64,000 nucleotides of DNA, taken from assembly GCA_964491515.1 (NCBI GenBank), contig CAZBGQ010000002.1, positions 62,001-126,000 on the forward strand. Reading direction: 5' to 3'. Below, one piece after another: positions 50,624 through 59,045 of the stretch. Positions within the stretch are counted from its first letter, which is position 1. The number at the start of each line of letters is the position of its first letter. Under the pieces are notes generated by a model. It worked only from the letters and a program-made list of their open reading frames with translations, did no database searches and was not told the DNA's origin. Origin of the DNA: CAZBGQ01 sp964491515 (GTDB taxonomy: Bacteria > Patescibacteriota > Gracilibacteria > UBA1369 > UBA12473). Both the position numbers and the translations under genes were made by a program.

Positions 50624-52027
50624 ATGGAAATTTCGCCCCCCTCCCTAATCTTCTACTCACTCCTTACCATCCTCCCAATGGGGATATGGATGAAAGTGGA
50701 ATTCCTCAAACGATTCAAAAAAAAGAAAACAACAAAAGGAAAAACCCAAGAACTCGCAACTCTTTTTATCATGGGAGCACTTGGCCTTCTAACCGCCCAT
50801 CTATTATTAAACCTTGGGAACTTATTCGCCGGCATACAATGGTGGGTCCTCCTAGGAACCAGCCTTGTAGCACTTATACCCGTAATAATCTGGACTCAAT
50901 TCATCTACAAAAAAAGACTGACCCAACTAAAAAAACCCATCGAAAAAAAGCGCGAAAAATGGCATCTTCTGATCATATTTCTACTTGGAGTACTCACCCT
51001 TCCCCTTCTCGATCTATTCTACGACTACATTTCTGCGCACCCCACACTCGACTTCTACACCAATCTATACAACCAAATCGTTGCCCCCTATGACTTAACT
51101 AGCATCGCAGGCGAAAAAGCCCAGAACCTCTACGAGACCATCACCATCATCATTGATGCCCTTCTCGAAGAAATTGTTAAGATTTCTCTTATGATCTTCT
51201 TTGTACGAAGCCTCAAACTCATACGAACCATCGGAGATGCCATCGCCTTCAGTGTGCTGGCTGGACTAGGGTTCGCATTCATTGAAAACATCATTTTCTT
51301 CATCGACGTATATGGTGACACCACTAAAAACTTTGCCATTTTCATCAATGTCGTTATTTTCCGAACCATTGTATTAAGCATCGGACACATGACCTTCTCA
51401 GGAATCTTTGGCTACTTCTACGGACTATCCAAATTTGCACTCCCCGTTTATGAAGAAGAAAAATGGGAAGGTTTAAAATTTCCCCTCCTTGAACGCATCG
51501 GAAAAATATTTCGCACTTCAACCGCCAACATATTTGCATTTGCTCTCGCCTACGAAGGACTAATCCTCGCCATGCTTACCCACGCCGCCTTCAACACATT
51601 TATAGGATTCGAAGCCCGAGACTATGCGATTTATCTAGTAATCGCCACGTCTATCTATGTCTACTACCTCACTCAACGAAAAGCAGGACATCTCGTCCTC
51701 GCCTCTCTTGGTCGACACCGCATGTCCCTCATGGCTCCTCGAGACGAAGACGTAATACTTGAACTCGCCGGAATGTGGATCAACGAAGGAAAATACAAAG
51801 AAGTAGAAGAAATCTGCCAACGCCTAGAAGAAAAAGATCCCGACAATGCTGTCATCAAACTACTCTACGCAAAAGCACACGACAAACACCGCATAAAACG
51901 TGCGAAGCTCGCCCTCGAGTCACTATTCTTCCAAGAAGATATTTTTGAAGATGATGTTTCCCTTTTCGAAAAATTCAAACAAATCAAAAAAGAAAAAGAA
52001 GAAAAGAAAGCACATCATCCCAATTAA
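50624..52027 (+). CDS. PrsW-type intramembrane metalloprotease with a C-terminal helical extension
   Basis: The 467-residue protein has about nine membrane helices. Protease motifs are in order: LLEEIVK (about 181-187, EExxK), LGFAFIENIIFF (about 215-226), SIGHMTFSGIFGYFYG (about 253-268), and LTHAAFNTFIG (about 319-329). In PrsW proteins these Glu and His residues bind zinc within the membrane; PrsW starts anti-sigma factor degradation in Bacillus. Residues 375-467 are soluble, helical and TPR-like (ELAGMWINEGKYKEVEEICQ). The substrate is unknown; the FecR-type protein at 12744 is one speculative candidate. The start abuts the small ORF. Confidence 0.82.
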   Translation: MEISPPSLIFYSLLTILPMGIWMKVEFLKRFKKKKTTKGKTQELATLFIMGALGLLTAHLLLNLGNLFAGIQWWVLLGTSLVALIPVIIWTQFIYKKRLTQLKKPIEKKREKWHLLIIFLLGVLTLPLLDLFYDYISAHPTLDFYTNLYNQIVAPYDLTSIAGEKAQNLYETITIIIDALLEEIVKISLMIFFVRSLKLIRTIGDAIAFSVLAGLGFAFIENIIFFIDVYGDTTKNFAIFINVVIFRTIVLSIGHMTFSGIFGYFYGLSKFALPVYEEEKWEGLKFPLLERIGKIFRTSTANIFAFALAYEGLILAMLTHAAFNTFIGFEARDYAIYLVIATSIYVYYLTQRKAGHLVLASLGRHRMSLMAPRDEDVILELAGMWINEGKYKEVEEICQRLEEKDPDNAVIKLLYAKAHDKHRIKRAKLALESLFFQEDIFEDDVSLFEKFKQIKKEKEEKKAHHPN

Positions 52028-52039
52028 CAGAGTAGCCAA

Positions 52040-52068
52040 TTGACAGGGGATCGATTTATTGGTATAAT
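52040..52068 (+). promoter_or_regulatory. Consensus promoter for the exported Cys-rich protein
   Basis: TTGACA (52040-52045), 17 bp, TATAAT (52063-52068): both boxes and the spacing are perfect, so strong expression is expected. Confidence 0.85.
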
Positions 52069-52135
52069 TAAATGAACGGCAAGAAATTTGCCCTCATTTC
52101 AATTTTTCTATTCATATATTTTAAACCCCAAAAAA

Positions 52136-53677
52136 ATGAAAAGTTCAAACGAAAAGAAAAAGCTCATTGCACTGGCTAGCCTAGTAGTAATACTTGGTGT
52201 CGCTATATTTGCCACATTCTCATCCGACGACCTTCAAGGCGCTCGACGAAATAAACGAAAAGCTAAAACTCGAACACGAGTAACAGCACCAGCAGTCACA
52301 ACCAGTACCCAAGCCCGTACCCCAAGATCAGGAGTAACAGCACCACGCACAACTACTACAACCACTGGCACTCGTAACGTAGCACCTCCCGCAACACCAA
52401 CGCCCCCTCCAGCCTCAACCTGCGGAAATGGAACGATAGATTCAGGAGAAGCTTGTGATGATGGAAATACAAATAACGGAGACGGCTGTAGTGAAACCTG
52501 CAGGGAAGAACCAAGTCAAGTCCGATTTAATGGGCTTGGTAGTCCACATACTGCTTATCTCATGACAGACAAAGTCCATATTTCTAGCATTTGTACTCCC
52601 GACACTAACTGGGAACCCATTTCACAGTGGAGCATGCAAATCAACAAAGACACCATCCTCGAACGAGTAAAAATGCAAACATTTCGTCAATACACCGGGA
52701 ACATCCAAGCTGAAAGCCTTGCTGATGATTATCGAGTATTAATAAGTAGTAACAAAACAGACTATATCAACACAGCCATTGGAACCGCTGAATACAACAC
52801 AGATAATACCGAATTTATCATTGAGTTCCCAGGCAACGGAGTAAGCTTAATCAATAATTACTCTACTAATTACAATTATCTAACTGCGAGCGGAACTGAA
52901 TACTATTTAACCCTTGAAGCTAAAATAAAAGAATCCAATATATTTGGAGCATCTCACCAAATTTGGGCACGACTAATTGACGACGGAAACACCTCATGGG
53001 GAACCATTGATGAAATGGATTTCACAATTGATTATTCATCTATGACCGCCATCCCTGGTGACACATATGGTCGTTGGATAAATCAAGACGATGAAGCTCA
53101 TCCAGACTCTACATGTATCCCCATTCCTGAAGTATATGCCAGCTTAGACATCAATCGAACATCCAACATCGATAGCGTTCAAATTGAAGCATGCACAAAC
53201 GACACAGAATGGCATGCTGTATATCAAGGAACCATTCAAGCCAACGAAGAAAACCTAGATCTTAATATCATCCCCACTCAAGTCAAAAAAATGGGATCTG
53301 GTTCGAGTGGTTACACAGGAGTTGGAGAAATTAAAGCAATCATCAGCACAAGTCCCGACTACGAAAACACCGAGATCTCAAACGGAACATATGCGGACCC
53401 CACCTTCGTCTCCCAATTTGGAATGCCAGTAGATGATGTAATACTTACCGCAGGAACAACCTACTATGTCACCTACTTAATTAAACTAGGCACAAACTAT
53501 AATGGTGCATCAAATCGCATAATCGTCAAAGCCTTCAGTCTAAATAATACTTATGCCCCATATGGAACATTTCAAGAAAGCAATACCGAAGCTGACGACA
53601 GTAATACCAACCTAAACACCATAGTATCTCCCATGACACCTGGAGGAACGTTCTATTGGACTACTTGCTCTCAATAA
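52136..53677 (+). CDS. Exported protein with a Myxococcus-type Cys-rich motif and two related beta modules
   Basis: The 513-residue protein starts with a signal or anchor (KKKLIALASLVVILGVAIFA). A long Thr/Arg/Pro/Ala-rich linker follows (about 35-105), then the Cys-rich DUF4215-type repeat CGNGTIDSGEACDDGNTNNG with GDGCSETC. Two beta-rich modules follow, about residues 135-325 and 335-510. They share the scheme of a CxxDTxW motif (CTPDTNWEPI, CTNDTEWHAV), a TxYYxT strand, then GASHQIW or GASNRII. An upstream TTG at 52088 is possible, but the ATG at 52136 gives a normal signal. A surface role is likely; the ligand is unknown. Confidence 0.75.
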   Translation: MKSSNEKKKLIALASLVVILGVAIFATFSSDDLQGARRNKRKAKTRTRVTAPAVTTSTQARTPRSGVTAPRTTTTTTGTRNVAPPATPTPPPASTCGNGTIDSGEACDDGNTNNGDGCSETCREEPSQVRFNGLGSPHTAYLMTDKVHISSICTPDTNWEPISQWSMQINKDTILERVKMQTFRQYTGNIQAESLADDYRVLISSNKTDYINTAIGTAEYNTDNTEFIIEFPGNGVSLINNYSTNYNYLTASGTEYYLTLEAKIKESNIFGASHQIWARLIDDGNTSWGTIDEMDFTIDYSSMTAIPGDTYGRWINQDDEAHPDSTCIPIPEVYASLDINRTSNIDSVQIEACTNDTEWHAVYQGTIQANEENLDLNIIPTQVKKMGSGSSGYTGVGEIKAIISTSPDYENTEISNGTYADPTFVSQFGMPVDDVILTAGTTYYVTYLIKLGTNYNGASNRIIVKAFSLNNTYAPYGTFQESNTEADDSNTNLNTIVSPMTPGGTFYWTTCSQ

Positions 53678-53697
53678 AACCTTCTTAAGGTAATCTC

Positions 53698-53728
53698 AAA
53701 AGAGCGCCGTATAAGCGACGCTCTTTTT
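53698..53728 (+). terminator. Terminator after the exported Cys-rich protein
   Basis: AAAAGAGCG pairs with CGCTCTTTT around a 12-nt loop, with the T-run forming part of the 3' arm. Confidence 0.75.
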
Positions 53729-53730
53729 GC

Positions 53731-53759
53731 TTGACCTCCTCCGTACATTCCGCTAAAAA
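53731..53759 (+). promoter_or_regulatory. Promoter for the S10 operon
   Basis: TTGACC (53731-53736), 17 bp, TAAAAA (53754-53759). It leaves a leader of about 150 nt before rpsJ. Confidence 0.5.
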
Positions 53760-53764
53760 TACAC

Positions 53765-53893
53765 ACAACAAAACGTCGTGCACCGCTATTGGGGCACACC
53801 TCGCCTACCCCTTAACAGGATGGCGGGACAGATCGGATCATCAATCATTCCCAGCCGGGAATCTATGACCGAGTTGTCCAACTCGGTTTTTTT
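53765..53893 (+). promoter_or_regulatory. Structured S10-operon leader ending in a terminator (candidate attenuator)
   Basis: The leader contains successive hairpins: GTGC/GCAC around 53777-53800, CGCC/GGCG around 53809-53825, ATTCCC/GGGAAT (53847-53862), and finally CCGAGTT/AACTCGG (53869-53886) with a GTCC loop and seven T. The last is a textbook terminator 23 nt before the rpsJ ATG. In other bacteria the S10 leader is attenuated by L4 binding; a similar role here is an inference. It could also be a short independent RNA. Confidence 0.6.
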
Positions 53894-53915
53894 ATATCCT
53901 TAGCCAGTACACAAC

Positions 53916-54293
53916 ATGCCAGCGCCAAAAAAGAAAGCAGCCAAATCATCAACTAAAGCAGAGAAAGTAGTAAAAGCACCAAAGCAACGTCTTCGAATCA
54001 AAGTAAAAGCTTTTGACCACAAAGTCATCGACGACACTGCTAAGCTCATCATCGACACCGCAGAACGAACCGGCGCCATGATCAATGGCCCTATTCCCCT
54101 CCCAACTAAGATCGAAAAATTCACAGTCAACAAATCAACCTTTGTACACAAAACTTCTCGAGAACAGTTCGAAATCCGAACCCACAAACGATTAATTGAT
54201 CTAAGTGATAGCAATCCAAAAACCATCGAAGCTTTGTCCAACCTAAGCCTACCAGCTGGAGTAGACATCGAAATCAAGATGATCACGGATTAA
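53916..54293 (+). CDS. rpsJ: 30S ribosomal protein S10
   Basis: The 125-residue protein has the S10 core (RLRIKVKAFDHKVIDDTAKL, GPIPLPTKIEKFTVNKS, REQFEIRTHKRLIDL). A Lys/Ala/Ser-rich N-terminal extension of about 24 residues is extra. It sits in the 30S head and also works in antitermination with NusB. It is the first gene of the S10-spc array, behind the terminator-bearing leader. Confidence 0.98.
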   Translation: MPAPKKKAAKSSTKAEKVVKAPKQRLRIKVKAFDHKVIDDTAKLIIDTAERTGAMINGPIPLPTKIEKFTVNKSTFVHKTSREQFEIRTHKRLIDLSDSNPKTIEALSNLSLPAGVDIEIKMITD

Positions 54294-54301
54294 AAATCCC
54301 C

Positions 54302-54330
54302 TTGACTCAGCCAGACTTCGCCGCTAATCT
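54302..54330 (+). promoter_or_regulatory. Internal promoter before rplC
   Basis: TTGACT (54302-54307), 17 bp, TAATCT (54325-54330). The leader to the rplC ATG (54431) is about 95 nt and holds a hairpin TCTCCT/AGGAGA (54350-54368) and pairing GAGGTT/AACCTC segments. Confidence 0.5.
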
Positions 54331-54430
54331 AGGCGGGCAAATCTGTTAGATCTCCTTAATTACAGGAGAAAGCGTGGAGGTTCAATCGAATCAAAGCGCT
54401 GAGGAAATTCACCTCTATAACCTCTATCCA

Positions 54431-55024
54431 ATGCCAGGAATACTCGGCAAAAAAATAGGTATGACTCGTATCATTCAAGATGACGGTCGTGTGATCCCCC
54501 TTACTGTGGTCCAGTGCACCCCTAACGTGGTGACCCAGGTCAAAACAGCAGAAAAGGACGGATATCCGGCGGTAGTCCTGGGATTTACTGCGTTGTCTAA
54601 ACCTAAGAAAACTAAGGCATTTCACTTCCAACGTGAATTCAAGCTCATTGAAAACGGAGAAGAACCCAAGAAAGGAGAAGAAGTCAAAGTCGACATCTTC
54701 GAAGTCGGGGAGAAAGTAAAAGTCACCGGTATTTCCAAAGGTAAAGGATTCGCTGGTGTGATCAAGCGTCACAATTTCTCGAGAGGACCAGAAACTCATG
54801 GCTCACATCATCACCGCGAACCAGGTTCGATTGGTATGTGTACTAAGCCTGGGCGAGTCCTTAAGGGGAAGAAGATGCCTGGCCGCATGGGTGGAGATCA
54901 AGTATCTCTACGCTCAGTTGAAGTAGTCTTTGTAGATTCTGAGAAGAACCTACTTGGAATCAGTGGCCCATTACCGGGAGCCAATGGCGAACTTATCATT
55001 ATCCGAAAAACCATTAAAAACTAA
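54431..55024 (+). CDS. rplC: 50S ribosomal protein L3
   Basis: The 197-residue protein starts with the family terminus PGILGKKIGMTRI and has KGFAGVIKRHNFSRGPETHG followed by SHHHREPGSIG, the loop that reaches the peptidyl transferase centre. An in-frame GTG at 54374 behind AGGAG would add 19 residues. That AGGAG is one arm of a leader hairpin and no L3 has such an extension to my knowledge, so 54431 is used. The stop overlaps the rplD start (TAATG). Confidence 0.95.
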   Translation: MPGILGKKIGMTRIIQDDGRVIPLTVVQCTPNVVTQVKTAEKDGYPAVVLGFTALSKPKKTKAFHFQREFKLIENGEEPKKGEEVKVDIFEVGEKVKVTGISKGKGFAGVIKRHNFSRGPETHGSHHHREPGSIGMCTKPGRVLKGKKMPGRMGGDQVSLRSVEVVFVDSEKNLLGISGPLPGANGELIIIRKTIKN

Positions 55025-55695
55025 TGAAAGCACCACTCTACAATCAAAAAGGAGAGCAGAAAGGAGATGTCACTCTTAACAAGGATGTCTTCGGACATGA
55101 AGCTAACGAAGGACTCGTCCATCGAGCATTGATTCTTCAAAACGCTAACGCTAGAAAGCCTATTGCTCACACTAAGACTCGAGGAGAAATCCGAGGTGGT
55201 GGTCGCAAGCCACACCGACAAAAAGGAACAGGTAATGCTCGTTTCGGTTCCATTCGCACTCCTATACACAGAGGTGGTGGTATCGTATTTGGGCCACGAA
55301 ACACTCGAAGCTTTTCAGTTATGATGCCTAAGAAGCAACGTCGAAAAGCTCTATTCTGTGCACTTTCCGATAAGGCCAACAACAAGCAAATCATGGTCCT
55401 GGAAGAATACAAAGGCGCTATCAAAACCAAAGATTTCGCTCAAATGGTTAGCAAATTACCAGTTAATCGAAACCTACTCGTAGTTGTATCTGGTAAAAAC
55501 GAAGAAATTGAAAAATCCGCCCGTAATATCGATAATGTTAAAACCATTCACGCAAACTATCTAAACGTAAAAGATCTCCTGGGTTACCGAACCGTTCTAT
55601 TCCTACAAGATGCCCTAGTAAAACTAGAAAACACTTTCCTCGAAAAACCATCCAAGCCAGCTTCTCCTAAGAAAGAAGCAGTAAAGAAGGCTTAA
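55024..55695 (+). CDS. rplD: 50S ribosomal protein L4
   Basis: The 223-residue protein has the L4 loop (TRGEIRGGGRKPHRQKGTGN, ARFGSIRTPIHRGGGIVFGP) that lines the exit tunnel and a Rossmann-like globular part ending VLFLQDALVKLE. A Lys/Ala/Pro tail of about 15 residues is added. It overlaps rplC by 1 nt. L4 regulates the S10 operon in some bacteria, relevant to the leader at 53765. Confidence 0.97.
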   Translation: MKAPLYNQKGEQKGDVTLNKDVFGHEANEGLVHRALILQNANARKPIAHTKTRGEIRGGGRKPHRQKGTGNARFGSIRTPIHRGGGIVFGPRNTRSFSVMMPKKQRRKALFCALSDKANNKQIMVLEEYKGAIKTKDFAQMVSKLPVNRNLLVVVSGKNEEIEKSARNIDNVKTIHANYLNVKDLLGYRTVLFLQDALVKLENTFLEKPSKPASPKKEAVKKA

Positions 55696-55710
55696 CCTTA
55701 ACTCCTACTC

Positions 55711-56019
55711 ATGGATTACACTCAAGTACTAATAAAGCCAGTTGTCACCGAAAAAACCACGATTGAAGAGGGCAATGGTCGCTACACATTTGTCATCAAC
55801 AGCAAAGCTACCAAGATTGATGTGAAAAATGCAATTCTCCACCTCTACGGGGTAAAGGTAAAACAAGTAACCGTACGACCTACTCCGAAAAAAACACGAT
55901 TAGTAGGAAGAGGACGAGAAATCGTAAAACGCCAAGCTGTAAAGAAAGCTTCGATTACCCTAGCTAAGGGAGAAAAAATGGATCTATATAAATTCAAAAA
56001 AGGAACCAAGAAGAACTAA
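55711..56019 (+). CDS. rplW: 50S ribosomal protein L23
   Basis: The 102-residue protein has IKPVVTEKTTIEEGNGRYTF at the start, VDVKNAIL-type helix (KIDVKNAILHLYGVKVKQVT) and the basic loop RPTPKKTRLVGRGRE. It borders the exit tunnel and binds trigger factor and SRP. It follows rplD by 15 nt. Confidence 0.97.
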   Translation: MDYTQVLIKPVVTEKTTIEEGNGRYTFVINSKATKIDVKNAILHLYGVKVKQVTVRPTPKKTRLVGRGREIVKRQAVKKASITLAKGEKMDLYKFKKGTKKN

Positions 56020-56037
56020 TAACACTACCACCTAAAA

Positions 56038-56886
56038 ATGGCCAAGAAACTCAAAGCAACAACTCCAGGACGACGACAAATGAGCACTTCTGCATTCGCG
56101 GAAGTTACCGCTAAGTCTCCGCTCAAGAAACTCGTCAAATCAAAGAAACGTATGTCTGGTCGTAATAGCACTGGACGCATTACAGTTCGGCATCGAGGAG
56201 GAGGAGCTAAGTCTCATTACCGCCTAGTTGATTTCTCTCGCACAAAGAATCTAGGAGTAGAAGGTCGCGTTGATGAAATCGAATACGATCCGAATCGAAA
56301 CGCCTACATTCTTCTTGTTGTTTACATGAATGGAGACAAGCAATACCATCTAGCTCCCGAAAAAATCAACGTTGGAGACAAAATTGTATGTGATGAAAAA
56401 ACTAAAGTGAAAATCGGGAACAGATTACACATTCAAAACATCCCAGTCGGTTTCACTGTCTATAACATCGAACTTCAAGCCGGAAAAGGTGGCCAAATGG
56501 TTCGAAGTGCAGGTGCATCTGCAAAACTTATTTCCCTGGAAGGAAAAATGGCTCAGGTCCAACTCCCTTCTGGAGAAGTACGTTTTGTTCCTAAGAATGG
56601 CTTCGCCACGGTGGGTGTGGTTAGTAACTCTGATCACAGCAACATCAAATGGGGGAAAGCCGGACGATCAAGGTGGCGTGGTAAGCGTCCTTCTGTGCGT
56701 GGTAAAGCCATGAACCCAGTTGATCATCCACACGGAGGAGGAGAAGGGGGAAGCCCAATTGGTATGAAGCATCCTAAGACACCTTGGGGACTTCCTGCTC
56801 TTGGGGTCAAGACCCGAAAACGTAAGAAGGCTACGGATAAATTCCGTATCCGCGACCGAAAAGGCCGAAATCTCATCAAGTCCTAG
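56038..56886 (+). CDS. rplB: 50S ribosomal protein L2
   Basis: The 282-residue protein has the OB and SH3-like domains (GRNSTGRITVRHRGGGAKSH, RVDEIEYDPNRNAYI, VGFTVYNIEL) and the C-terminal NPVDHPHGGGEGGSPIGMKH, whose His is close to the peptidyl transferase centre. It is needed for subunit joining and is of normal length. It lies between rplW and rpsS as in the standard order. Confidence 0.99.
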   Translation: MAKKLKATTPGRRQMSTSAFAEVTAKSPLKKLVKSKKRMSGRNSTGRITVRHRGGGAKSHYRLVDFSRTKNLGVEGRVDEIEYDPNRNAYILLVVYMNGDKQYHLAPEKINVGDKIVCDEKTKVKIGNRLHIQNIPVGFTVYNIELQAGKGGQMVRSAGASAKLISLEGKMAQVQLPSGEVRFVPKNGFATVGVVSNSDHSNIKWGKAGRSRWRGKRPSVRGKAMNPVDHPHGGGEGGSPIGMKHPKTPWGLPALGVKTRKRKKATDKFRIRDRKGRNLIKS

Positions 56887-56916
56887 TTACTCATTACCTA
56901 ATTACCTACATTCCCC

Positions 56917-57183
56917 ATGTCTCGAAGTTCTAAAAAAGGTCCTTACGTTGATCCTAAGTTGATGAAAAAGGTTGAGGCACTCAACAACACCAACCAAAAA
57001 CGAATCATTAAGACTTGGGCACGTGACTGCATTATCTCTCCGGTGTTCGTGGGCCACACTTTCGGGGTTCACAACGGGAAACAACACCTTCCAGTCTTTG
57101 TCACCGAAGAAATGGTAGGACATCGCCTTGGAGAATTCTCTCCTACTCGAAAATTCCGAGCCCACGGTGGAAAACTTAAATAA
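56917..57183 (+). CDS. rpsS: 30S ribosomal protein S19
   Basis: The 88-residue protein has SRSSKKGPYVDPKLMKKVEA, TWARDCIISPVFVGHTFGVH, and GHRLGEFSPTRKFRAHGG. It binds the 30S head next to S13. Its length is normal; the AACTA-type spacer of 39 nt before rplV is G-poor. Confidence 0.98.
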   Translation: MSRSSKKGPYVDPKLMKKVEALNNTNQKRIIKTWARDCIISPVFVGHTFGVHNGKQHLPVFVTEEMVGHRLGEFSPTRKFRAHGGKLK

Positions 57184-57222
57184 TATACTAATCGCTAACG
57201 ACTACCCGCTAACAGCTAACAA

Positions 57223-57618
57223 ATGATCGCACATCTAAGAAAAATTCGAATCTCCTCCAAGAAAGCCAACCTTGTGGCAGGGATCGTGCGTGGGATGCCG
57301 GTAGAAAAGGCGCTAAAAACTCTTAAGTTCACTCCTAAGAAAGCTGCCAAGATTCTCTACGACGTGATTCAGTCCGCTGCTAGTAACGCTGAAAACAATT
57401 TCAAGCAAAACCCTGAAACCCTGGTTATCAAAGAGATCATTGTAAACGAAGGAACCACCTACAAACGACACCAACCAGTGTCTCGAGGACGTGCTCATCC
57501 TATCTTGAAGAGAACCGCTCACATCACCGTAAAAGTTGAAGCGGATCCATCTCTCATTAAATCAAAACCTAAACCTGCTAAGAAGGAAGAAAGCAAGAAA
57601 GAAGAACCAGTCACTTAA
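57223..57618 (+). CDS. rplV: 50S ribosomal protein L22
   Basis: The 131-residue protein has KIRISSKKANLVAGIVRGMP, AAKILYDVIQSAASNAENNF, and the tunnel hairpin around SRGRAHPILKRTAHITVKVE. A Lys/Glu-rich tail of about 20 residues is extra, as for several r-proteins in this array. Confidence 0.97.
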   Translation: MIAHLRKIRISSKKANLVAGIVRGMPVEKALKTLKFTPKKAAKILYDVIQSAASNAENNFKQNPETLVIKEIIVNEGTTYKRHQPVSRGRAHPILKRTAHITVKVEADPSLIKSKPKPAKKEESKKEEPVT

Positions 57619-57641
57619 TTACCTATTTACACCCTCACTTC

Positions 57642-58331
57642 ATGGGACAAAAAGTTAATCCAAACGGTATACGCATAGGAATCATCCGAACATGGGACTC
57701 CAAATGGTTTGCCAACAAGGATCAATACAAGAAATTGCTCCATCTCGATATCAATATTCGAAAATTCGTTAAAGAATACTTCAAAGAAGGACACATTTCT
57801 CGAGTCGAAGTTCTCCGCGATGCCAATACTATGAAATTGATCATTCACACTTCACGTCCTGGAAATATCATCGGACGCCAAGGAGAAGGAATCGAAAAAT
57901 TTCAAGAAGTACTTGGTAAAAAATTCCGTCAACAAAAATTCAATGTAACAGTTAAGGAAATCAAGAATCCTGACATGGACTCTTACCTAGTTGCTGAAAA
58001 TATTGCCCGCCAAGTCACTCGACGTGTTTCCTATCGAAGAGCCATCCGTACAGCACTACAACGTGCCATCGAAGGCGGAGCTCAAGGGATTAAAGTTGGA
58101 GTCAAGGGACGCCTCAATGGGGTTGAAATTGCTCGATCTGAAACCTTCACAGAAGGCAAAATCCCGCTACACACACTCCGAGCCGATATCGATTATGCCG
58201 CCTACCCTGCTTGGACTACCTATGGAATCATCGGAATCAAAGTATGGATTTACAAAGGAGAAGTCTTCAATCGCGTATCCGAAATGGTCGCAGATAGTAA
58301 AAAAATTGATACTCAACACAACCCCCGATAA
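57642..58331 (+). CDS. rpsC: 30S ribosomal protein S3
   Basis: The 229-residue protein has the start GQKVNPNGIRIGIIRTWDSK, a KH domain with PGNIIGRQGEGIEKFQEVLG, and the C-terminal domain (GAQGIKVGVKGRLNGVEIAR). It lies at the mRNA entry tunnel. Normal length; rplP starts 2 nt after its stop. Confidence 0.98.
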   Translation: MGQKVNPNGIRIGIIRTWDSKWFANKDQYKKLLHLDINIRKFVKEYFKEGHISRVEVLRDANTMKLIIHTSRPGNIIGRQGEGIEKFQEVLGKKFRQQKFNVTVKEIKNPDMDSYLVAENIARQVTRRVSYRRAIRTALQRAIEGGAQGIKVGVKGRLNGVEIARSETFTEGKIPLHTLRADIDYAAYPAWTTYGIIGIKVWIYKGEVFNRVSEMVADSKKIDTQHNPR

Positions 58332-58333
58332 TC

Positions 58334-58753
58334 ATGTTAATGCCAAAAAAACAGAAATTCAGGAAAGTCTTCCGCGCTCGTAGCAAATTTACGGGCAAGG
58401 CGAAAGGTGGTGACCGCCTAAGTTTTGGAGCCTATGGGCTCAAAGCTGTTACAACTTCTGAAGTAACCTCACGTCAAATCGAAGCCGCTCGTCGTGCTAT
58501 GACTCGCTACATCAAACGTGGAGGAAAAGTCTGGATTCGAATATTCCCTCACACCCCAATCACTAAGAAAGCTGCCGAAGTTCCAATGGGAAGTGGTAAA
58601 GGTACGGTTGATCATTATGTCTCTACTGTTAAGCCAGGAACCATTATCTTTGAAATGGACGGTGTGGAAGAATCTATCGCTCGAGAAGCCATGCGTCTCG
58701 CTAGTCACAAACTTCCACTTAAGACTAAATTCATCAACCAAGAAATACATTAA
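58334..58753 (+). CDS. rplP: 50S ribosomal protein L16
   Basis: The 139-residue protein begins MLMPKKQKFRK, the usual L16 terminus, which fixes the start. GDRLSFGAYGLKAVTTSEVT, RQIEAARRAMTRYIKRGGKV and PMGSGKGTVDHYVSTVKPG are family blocks. It shapes the A-site tRNA elbow pocket on 23S rRNA. Confidence 0.98.
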   Translation: MLMPKKQKFRKVFRARSKFTGKAKGGDRLSFGAYGLKAVTTSEVTSRQIEAARRAMTRYIKRGGKVWIRIFPHTPITKKAAEVPMGSGKGTVDHYVSTVKPGTIIFEMDGVEESIAREAMRLASHKLPLKTKFINQEIH

Positions 58754-58800
58754 CAGCCACAGGAAAGCCGATTTGCGGCCCCCTACTAACGACTAAAATC

Positions 58801-59013
58801 ATGTTAACACTAAAGGAACTACGAAAACTAAACAGCGGCGATCTACAAATCGAGCTCAAAAAAGCTAGAGAAGAATCGCTCAAAGCCATGATCCCCGTAC
58901 GAATGGGGCAAGACAAGAAAACAACCGAAGCCAAGAAAAAGCAGCGCTATGTGGCACAAATCCTGACCATTATGAATCAATCTCGTAACGAAGAAACGCC
59001 TCAAGCAGCCTAA
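58801..59013 (+). CDS. rpmC: 50S ribosomal protein L29
   Basis: The 70-residue two-helix protein has LKELRKLNSGDLQIELKKAR and a basic second helix (KKKQRYVAQILTIMNQSRN). It lies near the exit tunnel beside L23. It follows the standard order between rplP and rpsQ. Confidence 0.93.
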   Translation: MLTLKELRKLNSGDLQIELKKAREESLKAMIPVRMGQDKKTTEAKKKQRYVAQILTIMNQSRNEETPQAA

Positions 59014-59045
59014 TTCTAAACTCTAAATCCTAAACTCTAACTAGC

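Noticed and set aside
53765..53893. SRP RNA or 6S RNA before rpsJ
   Set aside because: The conserved GGAAG/GGAGCA core of SRP RNA and the large central bubble of 6S are absent; a leader with terminator fits better.
54374..54430. GTG start with AGGAG for L3
   Set aside because: AGGAG is one arm of a hairpin (TCTCCT/AGGAGA) and the extra 19 residues do not resemble any L3 terminus.
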